Positions 49,690 through 58,615 of a stretch of DNA of 64,000 bases are shown in pieces. The notes below the pieces were generated by a model. The model saw only the letters and a list, made by a program, of their open reading frames with translations, was not told where the DNA came from and ran no database searches. The stretch's first letter is position 1, and every line of letters begins with the position of its first letter. The DNA comes from Burkholderia seminalis DSM 23518 (GTDB taxonomy: Bacteria; Pseudomonadota; Gammaproteobacteria; Burkholderiales; Burkholderiaceae), in assembly GCF_902832885.1 (NCBI RefSeq), contig NZ_CADFDK010000006.1, forward strand, positions 62,001 through 126,000, read 5' to 3'. A program made the position numbers and the translations under genes.

Positions 49690-50004
49690 ATGTCCTGGTT
49701 CGTTTACGAAGTGCCCGAATATCACGAAGACGCTGCGCGCGTCGAGCCCTTCAGCGATCTGCGCAGCCGTGTGCTGGAAGTCGGTGGCTTCCCCATGGCG
49801 GACGAACTGGAAAGCGTGCGCGAGAACGCCGCGGCGACAGCGGACACGCCCGGGCGTCCCCTGCGGACGCCGGAAAATCCGCAGGTCTTTCCGATTCCCT
49901 ACGCCGAATCCATGATCCTGGTCGGGTTCATCTTCGATCTGAAACGCGAATTCCGGCAACTGGTCGTGTCGCCCGTCGAAATGCCCTGGCTGAAAGACGC
50001 GTAA
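49690..50004 (+). CDS. Small conserved-type hypothetical protein
   Basis: 104 residues, acidic at the N-terminus, no signal or membrane helix. YEVPEYHEDAARVEPFSDLRSRVLEVGGF and the C-terminal FDLKREFRQLVVSPVEMPW have normal amino acid composition and codon use for this genome, supporting a real gene. TAGAAT at about 49656-49661 could be its -10 box, and ggagac precedes the ATG. I do not recognise the family. Confidence 0.65.
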   Translation: MSWFVYEVPEYHEDAARVEPFSDLRSRVLEVGGFPMADELESVRENAAATADTPGRPLRTPENPQVFPIPYAESMILVGFIFDLKREFRQLVVSPVEMPWLKDA

Positions 50005-50295
50005 AAGGCGGCCGGCGCGGAAACCGACGGGAGCGTCTTGTCTGCTCTGGCGCCCGGCCCGTCCGGATATCCAGCCAATGTTGCCGAATACCGCGCGTTG
50101 GGACGGGCGGCTTGCTCGTTGGCCTGAATCGACGCGCGATCGCGATGCCCGAAGACACCGGCGGAAGCGCCGGACGCGTACCCGAAATCAGTTCGACGAT
50201 TGAGTGTGGCGACGACCGTTTGAATCCGCCCGGTACACCCGTCAAGGCTCCGGTCGCTACTCGGGCAAGCGGCCATTACCTGTAGCGCGAACCGT

Positions 50296-50503
50296 CGGCG
50301 CGGTTGCCGGGGCAATGCCGCCGTGGAGGTTTTTTAGTACCCCGAAGATCGGGCGCATGAACCGACGCGTCTATCGCGCGCGTGACGCAGCGCGTGCCGG
50401 TGTGTTCGACTACATCGAGCACTTCCGCCATTCGCACCGTCGGCGCTCGACGCCGAACTTCGTCAGCCCGGCTCAGTTCGAGCGACGTATGACGGGCGAG
50501 TGA
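50296..50503 (+). mobile_element. IS3-family transposase remnant (C-terminal end)
   Basis: The last 60 or so codons of an IS3-type transposase: NAAVE, then a frame break near 50329, then FFSTPKIGRMNRRVYRARDAARAG, VFDYIEHF and SPAQFERR to the stop. VFDYIEHF...RRR/HS...SPxxFE is the classic C-terminal region of IS3 ORFB. The rest of the element is absent and no terminal repeats are evident. It marks a small patch of rearranged DNA. Confidence 0.8.
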
Positions 50504-50534
50504 ACCCGTCCGGGAGAACGGGGGAAGACCGCTT

Positions 50535-50822
50535 TCAGAAATCCACGACCGAAGCCCCGCTCACCTTCCCGTCGATGATGTCCTTGCCTTGCTGTCGTGC
50601 CGCACGCCTTGCCACTCCGAAATCGGAGAACGTGTGCGGCTGGTTCAGCCGGAAAACACGGCTTGCGGGGGAGCTTGCTATCGAGGACGGACGGCATATG
50701 CGCACCGCAATGTCATACCCTTCGGCATAACGCGAATGCCTGTCGAAGCGGATGAACGTGCGGGCGAAGACAAGAGGATGAAGTTCGTACCCCTTGTAGA
50801 GAAGAAGCGGATATGTCGGCAT
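50535..50822 (-). CDS. Small hypothetical protein (DUF6723-like)
   Basis: 95 residues. YKGYELHPLVFARTF, YAEGYDIAVRIC and FGVARRAARQQGKDIIDGKVSGASV make up a pattern seen in small Burkholderiales proteins of the DUF6723 type. No signal or membrane helix. It is on the minus strand between an IS3 remnant and a small orphan, and has its own start. The family call is by pattern and of moderate strength; function unknown. Confidence 0.7.
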   Translation of the reverse strand: MPTYPLLLYKGYELHPLVFARTFIRFDRHSRYAEGYDIAVRICRPSSIASSPASRVFRLNQPHTFSDFGVARRAARQQGKDIIDGKVSGASVVDF

Positions 50823-51278
50823 GTTGGTGACTCCACAAGGGGAGACCCACTATACACGGAACAGGTAGCGCAGGGTGACGCAGATTTTCGAAGCGCGCCG
50901 ACTGCAGGTACCCGCGCCCGCCGCGCGATGGTCGCGCTCTGGCGTGCCCGTGGCATCGAGCCGAAGCTGCCCGGTCGCCTCTCGGCGTGATGAGAAAACA
51001 TCGAGCCCGCACGCCTCGTCGCGGCCGAAATAAAACGGTTGCGCGCCCGGCGATACGCGTATGATGGGTTCATCCGGGCCGTATGCGCGAACCGCCGACT
51101 CCCCCCTCCAGCTTGGGCCTTGCCATGGCTTGGGCACCGTATTTCCCAATCTCTTCAACTCGTCGCGCCGTGCGGCAGCTGCACCGCACAGAACCGGTTC
51201 TTGTACCGCTTTTCGGAATCCACGTGTTCTCGCCGGGCATCAAGTCGAGATGCAAATCTTAATCAAAAGGCGGCGAAC
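50823..51278. other. Gene-free stretch
   Basis: About 455 bases without a convincing gene on either strand. A weak sigma-70-like TATGAT is at about 51060-51065. It may serve the small genes at 51279 and 51561, but the spacing to them is long. Confidence 0.4.
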
Positions 51279-51515
51279 ATGAACGGGTACTGCGATGTGG
51301 AACGCGAGCTGGTCCATATCAGGCGAGCCATCGGGCTGCTTGAACGAGCACAGCACGCCTTCATCAACAAATCGTCTGCAAGCGATCCTGCATATTGGCG
51401 AGTCAGGCTCGACAAACTCCGCAGGCAATCTGATCGAAACAAGGTCCTTGAACTCCAAGTGGACGAGCTGCTAGGGCGCCTCGCGGGAATTCAAGGGGCG
51501 CGCTGCGGCAAATAG
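51279..51515 (+). CDS. Small hypothetical protein
   Basis: 78 residues, mostly helical, with charged and leucine-rich character (VERELVHIRRAIGLLERAQHAF, LELQVDELLGRLAG). No signal sequence. It is followed by another small gene at 51561 on the same strand. G+C and codon use look a little lower than in neighbours. No family recognised. Confidence 0.5.
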   Translation: MNGYCDVERELVHIRRAIGLLERAQHAFINKSSASDPAYWRVRLDKLRRQSDRNKVLELQVDELLGRLAGIQGARCGK

Positions 51516-51560
51516 GCCCCTGTTTCGTCACCCGCCGACTTCAAACTCGGGAGCAACATC

Positions 51561-51872
51561 ATGATCGACGCCAGCCCAAGCAACACGTTTCGACATCTCC
51601 CACTCTCGCCGGAGCAGGACACGGAAATCCGGCACTATATCAAGCGGAAAAAGCAAAGGGGCGAGCAATGGGATACCCCCGAGCTGGCAATGATGCTCGG
51701 AGACATGCTTGCCCCTCCGCCAAGCGACGATGATGCGCCGGAGCGTACCGTCGAGGAAACGAAACTGGCCTGCGAGTTTGCATTGGCGTCGATCGACGAA
51801 GCCATGGAATCCGTTTCCGCAAGCGAGGAACGGCTCGCCGCGGTGGAAGCCGAGGAAATGAAGCACCGGTGA
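51561..51872 (+). CDS. Small hypothetical protein
   Basis: 103 residues, acidic, predicted helical, with no signal or membrane segment (ALASIDEAMESVSASEERLAAVEAEE near the C-terminus could form a short coiled coil). Same strand as the gene at 51279, 45 bases apart. Family not recognised. Confidence 0.55.
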   Translation: MIDASPSNTFRHLPLSPEQDTEIRHYIKRKKQRGEQWDTPELAMMLGDMLAPPPSDDDAPERTVEETKLACEFALASIDEAMESVSASEERLAAVEAEEMKHR

Positions 51873-52103
51873 CAGCGGTTTGCCGGCGCTCACGCGCCGT
51901 GCCAGCGGCTGGTCGATCACTCGCTGCGGCCTGAAGTCAGGTATGCCTTGAGCCACGACGCCACGAGCGACGATTCATGAAATCGCCCGGGCGTCGCCCT
52001 CCGGTGCGCGACCGGCGACTTTTGACCCATTTCGTCATCACCTCGAGCATGCGCGAGCTTGATCGATTCCAGTCGACCGCTCACATCCGCTTGTCCCCAC
52101 GCG

Positions 52104-52901
52104 TCAACACGGCACCCGCCCGCCAACGCCATTGCCCATCATCGTGCACCAGCGCTGGGTCTCTACCTGCGGCTGCGGATACGGCAATCCGGTCCGCGGA
52201 TCGATCGAGTCGAGCGGATTCGGTCCCGGGGGATGGTTTGCCGCGTGCCTCGCGGCGGTCTCCGCCATCTGTTTCGCGGTCTCCGCACGTTGTCGAGCGA
52301 GGTCCGCCTTCTGCTCGGCATCCACTTTCTTCGTCATGGTCACCAGCCGTGCGAACTGCGGATCGCGAACATCCTGAAGCGGCGGGAAAGGCGGCGCAAC
52401 CGGCATGAAGAGCACCGGACCGTCATATCTCGGCACCGGCAGTTTCGACGGCTTGCCGAAATCCGCGGCCATGCTGATCTCCCACATGCCGACGTTCATG
52501 CCGAGCGCATGCTCGTAGTGCCGGTTCACGTCCGCGATACCGAGCGGCCCGGACGGCGCGGGCAACGGCTGAAGAGCGGGCGGCAGCGTTTGCCGGGCGG
52601 CAGGATACATCGCGCGCACCCAGCTCACCGCGGCGACCGAGTATTGATAGAGCATCGCGTCGTACTTTTCCAGCACTTGCGCGCGACTATAGCCGCCGGG
52701 ATTCTCGAACAACGGCTTGTACGCCGCGAGGCTATCGAGGTACCGCATGTTGTCGTTTCGCTGCTGGGCAACGAACTGCTGCTGAGGATCGGCCGGAGCG
52801 GACGAAGTCACGGCAGCGCATCCGGTGAGCAGGCTGGCGACGAATGCGACGCTCGCCGTCGTTCGTGGTGCCGACCGGGGTCGACGCAAGATATTGGGCA
52901 T
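52104..52901 (-). CDS. Putative lipoprotein of unknown function
   Basis: 265 residues. The N-terminus has a hydrophobic segment ending in a lipobox (VASLLTGC), so the mature protein is probably lipid-anchored in the periplasm. The C-terminal third has a basic/acidic helical patch (KKVDAEQKADLARQRAETAKQ), possibly a coiled coil, and the protein ends with GGRVPC. No enzyme motif. The start at 52901 gives the signal directly. Confidence 0.75.
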   Translation of the reverse strand: MPNILRRPRSAPRTTASVAFVASLLTGCAAVTSSAPADPQQQFVAQQRNDNMRYLDSLAAYKPLFENPGGYSRAQVLEKYDAMLYQYSVAAVSWVRAMYPAARQTLPPALQPLPAPSGPLGIADVNRHYEHALGMNVGMWEISMAADFGKPSKLPVPRYDGPVLFMPVAPPFPPLQDVRDPQFARLVTMTKKVDAEQKADLARQRAETAKQMAETAARHAANHPPGPNPLDSIDPRTGLPYPQPQVETQRWCTMMGNGVGGRVPC

Positions 52902-53317
52902 CGGGAACGCAGTGAAGAGTAGCGGAATTGTCGTGAACCGGCGATCTGCCGACGCCGGCCGGCAGTCGCCACGCTCGCCCTATTCTGCCCCGCCCCCTCG
53001 CCGTTCCCGGTGGATTTGCGTCTCGTCCTGGTGGATTCCAGCCTCGGGATCGCGGGCGCATGGGCATCCGCCGTTCGTCGAGCGGCACTGTCATTCCCGC
53101 GAACGGTCTGGCATCGAGCCCGAACCCGCGGCTTCCTCCGTCCGCAGGCGCCGTCGCATCCGCGGCGCGCCTCCCGCCGATGGCGTCAATCCATGCCTCC
53201 CGGCAACGCCGACAACGTCGGCGTCCATCCGCCATCCGCAGTAGAATCCGCGTGATCAGCACCGAACGGCTTGGCCGCGCATCCCGCGCGCCGTGCCGCC
53301 GACGATCACGGGAACCC
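52902..53317. other. Gene-free region upstream of the AraC gene
   Basis: About 415 bases with no credible gene. A hairpin CGCCGAC-AAC-GTCGGCG is present near 53206-53222, and a TAGAAT is near 53242-53247 before the AraC gene. I see nothing further. Confidence 0.45.
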
Positions 53318-54130
53318 ATGATCCTCAGCCGCCGCCCCGGCGGATATCTGCGGCTCTTCATCGACTCGGTGTGGGCCTCGTATCCGCCGTTTCCGATCCG
53401 AAACGAACATTGCCGCGAGCGCGTGCTGCCGACCGGCGCGGTCCACCTCGCGATCCGGCTCGACGCGGATCCGTTGCGCCTCTTCGATCACGCCGCCGAC
53501 CAGACCGGCCGAACGATCGGCGTCGCCGTGATCGGCGGCCCACGGGCGGCCCCGTATATCAAGGACGTCGCCGTTCCGGTACCGACCGTCGGCGCGCTGA
53601 TTCGGCCGGGCGCGGTCCGGCTCGTCACCGGTGTACCGGCATCGGCTCTCTACGGCCTGCACCTGTCGCTCGACGATTTGTGGGGCGCCGCCGCTTTCGG
53701 CCTACGCGACCGGCTCGGCGAAATCGATTCCGCCGCTGCGCGGCTGGATCTCTGGGAAACGCTGTTGACGGCGCGGCTGCCGCGTGTGGCCGGCATCGAC
53801 CCGGCCATCGCCGAATCGATCGCGCAATTGAATCGCGGCACGGAGGTACGTGCAATCGTGCAGCAGATCGGCTGCAGTCACCGTCACTTCGTCGCACGAT
53901 TTCGCGACGCGGTCGGCATGCCGCCGAAACGCTACGGCCGCGTGCGCCGCTTCGGGCAGATACTCGACGGGCTGTCGGCCGAACCGGCCGCCTCGTGGGC
54001 CGATACCGCCGCGCTCGCAGGCTATGCCGATCAACCGCATTTCAATCGCGAGTTCCTCGAATTCACCGGCTTGTCGCCGGAACAGTACCGGCAACGCGCG
54101 AGCACGAACGGCTTTCACGTACCGCTCTGA
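53318..54130 (+). CDS. AraC-family transcriptional regulator
   Basis: 270 residues with a C-terminal AraC double helix-turn-helix (IVQQIGCSHRHFVARFRDAVGMPPKRYGRVRRF ... ADTAALAGYADQPHFNREFLEFTG). The N-terminal part resembles the DUF6597/AraC sensor-like fold (RPGGYLRLFIDSVWASYPPF). The start at 53318 follows a cggga-type ribosome site; longer in-frame extensions are of poor composition. It precedes a VOC-fold gene by 97 bases, and the two are likely linked in function. Confidence 0.9.
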   Translation: MILSRRPGGYLRLFIDSVWASYPPFPIRNEHCRERVLPTGAVHLAIRLDADPLRLFDHAADQTGRTIGVAVIGGPRAAPYIKDVAVPVPTVGALIRPGAVRLVTGVPASALYGLHLSLDDLWGAAAFGLRDRLGEIDSAAARLDLWETLLTARLPRVAGIDPAIAESIAQLNRGTEVRAIVQQIGCSHRHFVARFRDAVGMPPKRYGRVRRFGQILDGLSAEPAASWADTAALAGYADQPHFNREFLEFTGLSPEQYRQRASTNGFHVPL

Positions 54131-54227
54131 CGCGCTGCCGCCACGGCGGCGGTCAATTTTGTTCAAGACCGGACGCGAAATGCCCGATAGGATCGGGCCA
54201 CACTCTCGCCGTTGATCGGAGGGCACC

Positions 54228-54674
54228 ATGGCGATTCACGAAGTCTTTCCGTATCTGCGCGCCAAACGCGCGGAGGACGCCATCGCGTTCTATGCGAAGG
54301 CATTCGGCGCGCGCGAAAAATTCCGTCTGGTCGAACCGTCGGGACGCATCGGTCACGCGGAGTTGCAGTTCGGGCCGTGCACGCTGATGATCTCGGACGA
54401 GTTCCCGGAATACGATCTCTTCGCCCTCGACCCGGCGGGCAACGCGCCGATGGCGCTCCATCTTCATGTCGACGACGCCGACGCGACGATCGCCGCCGCC
54501 ATCGCGGCCGGCGCCAGCCTGACACGCGCGATCCAGGATCAGTTCTACGGCGAGCGTTCCGGCCGGATCCGCGACCCGTTCGGTTACGACTGGTTGATCG
54601 GACAGACGATCGAAGCGGTCGAACCCGATGAAATGCAGCGGCGTTACACCGCGCTGCTGTCGGGCGATCAGTAG
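54228..54674 (+). CDS. VOC-superfamily protein (PhnB/glyoxalase-like)
   Basis: 148 residues with two beta-alpha-beta-beta-beta modules of the vicinal-oxygen-chelate fold (EVFPYLRAKRAEDAIAFYAKAFGARE and a second half with HLHVDDADATI and DPFGYDWLIG). The PhnB-like subgroup often lacks the metal residues; here I see only some of the candidates, so activity is open. A ribosome site (cggagg) precedes the start. It follows an AraC regulator on the same strand. Confidence 0.88.
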   Translation: MAIHEVFPYLRAKRAEDAIAFYAKAFGAREKFRLVEPSGRIGHAELQFGPCTLMISDEFPEYDLFALDPAGNAPMALHLHVDDADATIAAAIAAGASLTRAIQDQFYGERSGRIRDPFGYDWLIGQTIEAVEPDEMQRRYTALLSGDQ

Positions 54675-54706
54675 CAGGTTTGCGCCGCCCCCGCCCGACA
54701 TTCGCG

Positions 54707-55283
54707 ATGCACTGCCACCCCGGCGACATCAGCCGGTTTTTCCTGTGCGTGCCGACGTTGCACTTGAACCGCCCTGCGCCGGCCGAATCGTTCCTGGCTG
54801 CTGCCGTCGATGCCGGCTACGAACTCGGGCATGTGCTGCGCGACTACCCGCGGGTTCGCTATCGGCCGCTCGACTTCCACTCCCTGTGCCGGCAAAGCCT
54901 GTCCGTGCTCGACGACACGCTGCTGGCCGACCTGACGGGCGACATGCCGCTCGGATGGCGCGGCGCGCACTGGGCAGCCCTGCTGATCGCTATCGGGCGA
55001 CGCGCGCTATCTGCCGCATCTGGACGAAGCTAGGCGCCATCGCGGTGTCGAATGGGCAGCCGAGCTTGCCGAGGCCGCGTCGTGCCCCGATGCGCGATCG
55101 TCGGCCTTCCGTTGCTGCCGATCGATCGTGCAGTTGCGCAACCAGCTCGCCGCGTTGCCGCGCGTCACCGTCCGGCTGCGACGCGGACTCACGCCCGACG
55201 CGCTCGAAGCCCGGGCGAGCGCCGTGCGGGCCGCGTATCGGAATGGCGGCCTCGACACCGCGCTGGCGATGGCCCGCCGTTAA
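54707..55283 (+). pseudogene. Frameshifted hypothetical gene
   Basis: From the ATG at 54707 a coherent protein runs (FFLCVPTLHLNRPAPAESF, HVLRDYPRVRYRPLDFH) to about 54990, then meets an early stop. If the frame is changed by one base near 54990-54996, it continues as GDARYLPHLDEARRHRG, then RNQLAALPRVTVRLRRG and a C-terminus to the stop at 55281. The combined length, about 191 residues, and consistent composition on both sides suggest one gene broken by a single-base indel. There is no homopolymer at the break, unlike the other two broken genes here. Family not recognised. Confidence 0.6.
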
Positions 55284-55522
55284 GCGTTCGACGAACGATC
55301 ACGCGACCCCGGCTCGAACCGCCGGACGCCGCGACACACGTCCCGCTCCGGCCTGAATCCCCGCAGCCGCCCCCGAGATTCCATTCGATTTCGCAGAGGA
55401 CCTTTCCTGTGCAACGCCTTAATCGACGGCCGCACGATCTCCAATAATGGCCGCTCGATCCGTCGGCCGGTACGCCGATGCGACCCGCCGGCCATCGCGC
55501 CGGATCAACGATAAAAACTCCT

Positions 55523-56734
55523 ATGCACTCCTACCAGATGAAAAAGCATGCCGGCGCATGCGTCGCGGGGACCGTCATTGCCGCCTGCCTGACCGGCATC
55601 GCACCGGGCATCGCGCACGCCCAGAGCAGCGTGACGCTGTACGGCCTGATCGATACGTCGATCACCTACGCGACCAACCAGCGCACGCAGGGCGCGGGAT
55701 CGCCCGGCAGCGGCACCGTCGCGCTGACGAGCGGCGCACTGAACGCATCGCGCTGGGGGCTGCGCGGCCGCGAGGACCTCGGCGGCGGGATGGCCGCGGT
55801 CTTCGCGCTCGAGAACGGCTTCTCGGGCACGAACGGCAAGCTGTCGCAGAAAGGCGTCGACCTGTTCGGCCGTCAGGCCTGGGTCGGCGTGAGTTCGAAG
55901 ACGGCCGGCACGTTCACCTTCGGCCGCCAGTACGACCTGATTCTCGACTTCGTGACGCCGCTCGGCGCGTCCGGCCCCGGCTGGGGCGGCAACCTCGCGG
56001 TCCACCCGTACGACAACGACGATTCGAACCGCAACATCCGCATCAACAACGCGGTGAAGTACACGAGCCCGACGTACCGCGGGCTGACGTTCGGCGCGAT
56101 GTTCGGCTTCTCGAACACGGCCGGCCAGTTCTCCAACAACGCGGCATGGAGCGCGGGGGTGTCGTATGCGAACGGGCCGTTGAAGCTCGGCGCCGGCTAC
56201 CTGAAGATCAGCCGCGACCGCAATGCGCCGAACCCGGACGGCGCACTGAGCACGGCCGACGGCTCGGCGACGATCACGGGCGGCAACCAGCAGATCTGGG
56301 CGATGGCCGGACGTTATGCGTTCGGGCCGCACTCGGTCGGCGCCGCGTGGTCGCACTCGACCACCGACGGCGTGACGGGCGTGCTTCAGGGCAGCAACAT
56401 CGCACCGCTGAAGGGAGAATCGCTGGTGTTCGACAACTTCACGGTCGACGGCCGCTACTTCGTCACGCGAGCGCTGAGCGTCGCCGCCGCATACACGTAC
56501 ACGATGGGCCGCTTCGACACACGCACGGGCCAGACGCGCCCGAAATGGAACCAGGTCGTCGCTCAGGCCGACTATGCGCTGTCGAAGCGCACGGACGCCT
56601 ATCTCGAAGGCGTCTACCAGAGCGTGAGCGGCGGTAACGGCAATCCGGCGTTCAATGCGACCGTCTGGACGCTGACGCCGTCGGCGAACAGCAACCAGGT
56701 GGTCGTCGCGCTGGGGCTGCGGCACAAGTTCTGA
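55523..56734 (+). CDS. Gram-negative general porin
   Basis: About 403 residues from the ATG at 55523; an ATG five codons later (MKKHAGACVAG) is equally possible because no clear ribosome site is present. The signal peptide ends in AHA, then the mature part starts QSSVTLYGLIDTSITYAT. Porin strands (GLRGREDLGGGMAAVFALENGF, TFGRQYDLI, a C-terminal GLRHKF) are as in the 28700 gene, to which it is closest in this window. Outer-membrane trimeric channel for small solutes. It is not in an obvious operon. Confidence 0.92.
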   Translation: MHSYQMKKHAGACVAGTVIAACLTGIAPGIAHAQSSVTLYGLIDTSITYATNQRTQGAGSPGSGTVALTSGALNASRWGLRGREDLGGGMAAVFALENGFSGTNGKLSQKGVDLFGRQAWVGVSSKTAGTFTFGRQYDLILDFVTPLGASGPGWGGNLAVHPYDNDDSNRNIRINNAVKYTSPTYRGLTFGAMFGFSNTAGQFSNNAAWSAGVSYANGPLKLGAGYLKISRDRNAPNPDGALSTADGSATITGGNQQIWAMAGRYAFGPHSVGAAWSHSTTDGVTGVLQGSNIAPLKGESLVFDNFTVDGRYFVTRALSVAAAYTYTMGRFDTRTGQTRPKWNQVVAQADYALSKRTDAYLEGVYQSVSGGNGNPAFNATVWTLTPSANSNQVVVALGLRHKF

Positions 56735-57055
56735 CGAGGCGGCGGCGGACGGTATCCCGCACGCCCGATCGCCGTGAGCCGCGCGCGGCGGGCGGGAACA
56801 GGAATGCCGCCCGACTGTCGCGTTTGCGCAAAAAATGCGAAGAAACTGGTCACGATGTGACATTTTTCCTAATCTGTTTGCAGCGACGCCGTATTTCGGC
56901 GTTCCGGCCGCAACACTCTTTCATCTGGCGCACCACCGGCTTACGAACCTGCATCACGTCGACGAAGCCGACCCTTTCGCGCCATGGCGGCCGGACAGCT
57001 GCGTGCAGCCCGCACGCGCCGCGCTTTCAACGCAGTCAACCGCTGGAGACGAACG
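56735..57055. promoter_or_regulatory. Porin-pal gap with a 13-bp palindrome (56849-56861)
   Basis: The 321-base gap between porin and Pal-like gene. GTCAC-GAT-GTGAC at 56849-56861 is a perfect palindrome that could be a regulator site. ACGCCG-TATTT-CGGCGT near 56890 forms a small hairpin. No other gene. Confidence 0.45.
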
Positions 57056-57547
57056 ATGAGCAAAATGAACCGATTTGCGGTCCTGTCAATTTTCGTACTG
57101 CTGGCGGGTTGCCACAACGCGGCGAAAACGCCCGAGAATGCCGGCGCGGCGCCCACGCCTTCGAGCGAAGCCGTCGCGACGGTGTCTGCCGACGAGCTCG
57201 ACAATCCGAACGGCCCGCTTGCCAAGCGCAGCATCTACTTCGATTTCGACCAGTACACCGTGAAGCCCGAGTTCCAGTCGCTGCTGCAGGCGCACGCCGA
57301 CTACCTGCGCAGCCATCCCGCGCGCCGCGTGCTGATCCAGGGCAACACCGACGAACGCGGCACGTCCGAATACAACCTCGCGCTCGGCCAGCGCCGGTCG
57401 CAGGCCGTGTTCAGCGCGCTCCAGACGCTCGGCGTCCCGGCCACGCAACTCGAGGCCGTCAGCCTCGGCAAGGAAAAGCCGGTCGCGCTCGGTCACGACG
57501 AGGATGCGTGGGCGCAGAACCGCCGCGCCGATCTCGTCTATCGTTGA
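57056..57547 (+). CDS. Pal-like OmpA-domain lipoprotein
   Basis: 163 residues. Lipoprotein signal with LLAGC (C19 region), a Pro/Ala-rich linker, then an OmpA-like peptidoglycan-binding domain with FDFDQYTVKPEF and the conserved NTDERGTSEYNLALGQRR. It resembles peptidoglycan-associated lipoprotein. It is not in a tol operon here, so it is likely a second, diverged copy rather than the housekeeping gene. The start at 57056 follows a ggagac ribosome site. Confidence 0.88.
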   Translation: MSKMNRFAVLSIFVLLAGCHNAAKTPENAGAAPTPSSEAVATVSADELDNPNGPLAKRSIYFDFDQYTVKPEFQSLLQAHADYLRSHPARRVLIQGNTDERGTSEYNLALGQRRSQAVFSALQTLGVPATQLEAVSLGKEKPVALGHDEDAWAQNRRADLVYR

Positions 57548-57694
57548 TCCGTTGATCCACCGCCGCGCGGGCGGCATTCGTGCCAAGGGAAGGCAACGCA
57601 GGCCGCCGGCCGCAGTCGCGGCCGCGCGGTGCCGTCCGGCTTGCCCGGCTCATGCGCGTCACCGCGCAGGCGCCCGTCGCGCGGCACGTCGCCT

Positions 57695-58168
57695 TCAACG
57701 CCGCCGTTCGAGCCGCCGGTGCAGCCAGTGCGACATCACCGCGGACGTCACGATCGCATCGAGCGTCGCGATCGCGTTGATGTCGCCCACCTTGTCGGCC
57801 TTGATCATCCAGGCCACGAGCAGGACATAACCGATCATCGCGCCGGCGCCCACGATCGTGCCCAGCAGCACGAACCAGCGCCGCCGGACCTGTGGGCCGA
57901 TCGCGCCCATGATGCCGCCGGTCGCCATCGCCGGCAGGAAGTAGCCGAACACGAACGACGCGAAGAAAATCAGCGGCACCATGCCGGCGCTGATTGTCAG
58001 CACGTGCCATGACGGGCCGTCGATCAGCGACCATGCGATCAGCATCACCGCCGGCCAGACGAGCGACGCGACCAGCGGGCCGCCGATGGCAAACGACAGA
58101 CAGCCGAGTACGGCACGGCGGGACAGGCGCGAGGAATGGCGCGGCGGGCGCTCGACGGTAGCACTCAT
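57695..58168 (-). CDS. Small integral membrane protein of unknown function
   Basis: 157 residues with about four hydrophobic helices (about 25-50, 58-85, 100-125, 130-150) separated by short loops, and a basic ends pattern RRxRR. The start at 58168 gives the N-terminal segment with a Met-Ser-Ala start. It has no recognised domain. It ends on the minus strand 148 bases from the Pal-like gene end. Function unknown; probably inner membrane. Confidence 0.7.
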   Translation of the reverse strand: MSATVERPPRHSSRLSRRAVLGCLSFAIGGPLVASLVWPAVMLIAWSLIDGPSWHVLTISAGMVPLIFFASFVFGYFLPAMATGGIMGAIGPQVRRRWFVLLGTIVGAGAMIGYVLLVAWMIKADKVGDINAIATLDAIVTSAVMSHWLHRRLERRR

Positions 58169-58371
58169 GGTTCTTGTAGTCGGAATCGGAATGGCGGCGT
58201 GCCGGAGTGTACCAAGGCGACGCCCGCCGCCGTCGATCCGGCCGCTTCGCGCACGGCGATAGGCAAAAACCATGGAATAAACGCCCCGCCCGACGCGTTT
58301 CGTCATCGCGCAGACGCGCGGTTCATGCGAACCGGCCTGTCCGGAGGCCTGCGCGCTGCAAGGAGATCGCG

Positions 58372-58530
58372 ATGAAATCGGCAACCTTGGCCGCGATGCT
58401 GATCGCGGCGCTGATGCTTGTCCTGTCGGCGGGATGTACGTCGTCGGGCAGCGGCGTGTCGCAAGGACCCGGCATGAGCCGCTATGGCGGCTCGGGAGGA
58501 AGCGGAGGCGGCGGCGGCGGCGGTTACTGA
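58372..58530 (+). CDS. Tiny Gly-rich lipoprotein
   Basis: 52 residues. Signal MKSATLAAMLIAALMLVLSAG with lipobox cysteine at C22 (LSAGC), followed by a Ser/Gly-rich tail ending GGSGGSGGGGGGGY. A clear ribosome site (aaggag) lies at the right distance. Small Gly-rich lipoproteins of this kind are common in Burkholderia envelopes. Function unknown. Its transcript faces the cytochrome operon. Confidence 0.7.
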   Translation: MKSATLAAMLIAALMLVLSAGCTSSGSGVSQGPGMSRYGGSGGSGGGGGGGY

Positions 58531-58540
58531 AACGCCGCCG

Positions 58541-58606
58541 GAAAAGGGGCGGGGCATCGCGCGCGAGCGCCGGAAACCGGCTGCCTCGCGCACGATGCCC
58601 CGCCCC
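58541..58606 (-). terminator. Long terminator hairpin of the right-hand Mo hydroxylase operon
   Basis: GGGGCGGGGCATCG and its exact complement flank a nested inner stem (CGCGAG/CTCGCG, GCCGG-AAA-CCGGC). Read on the minus strand, the hairpin is followed by TTTTC, as for a rho-independent terminator after the cytochrome c gene. On the plus strand it would also form after the small lipoprotein. Confidence 0.8.
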
Positions 58607-58615
58607 GGGCACGAC

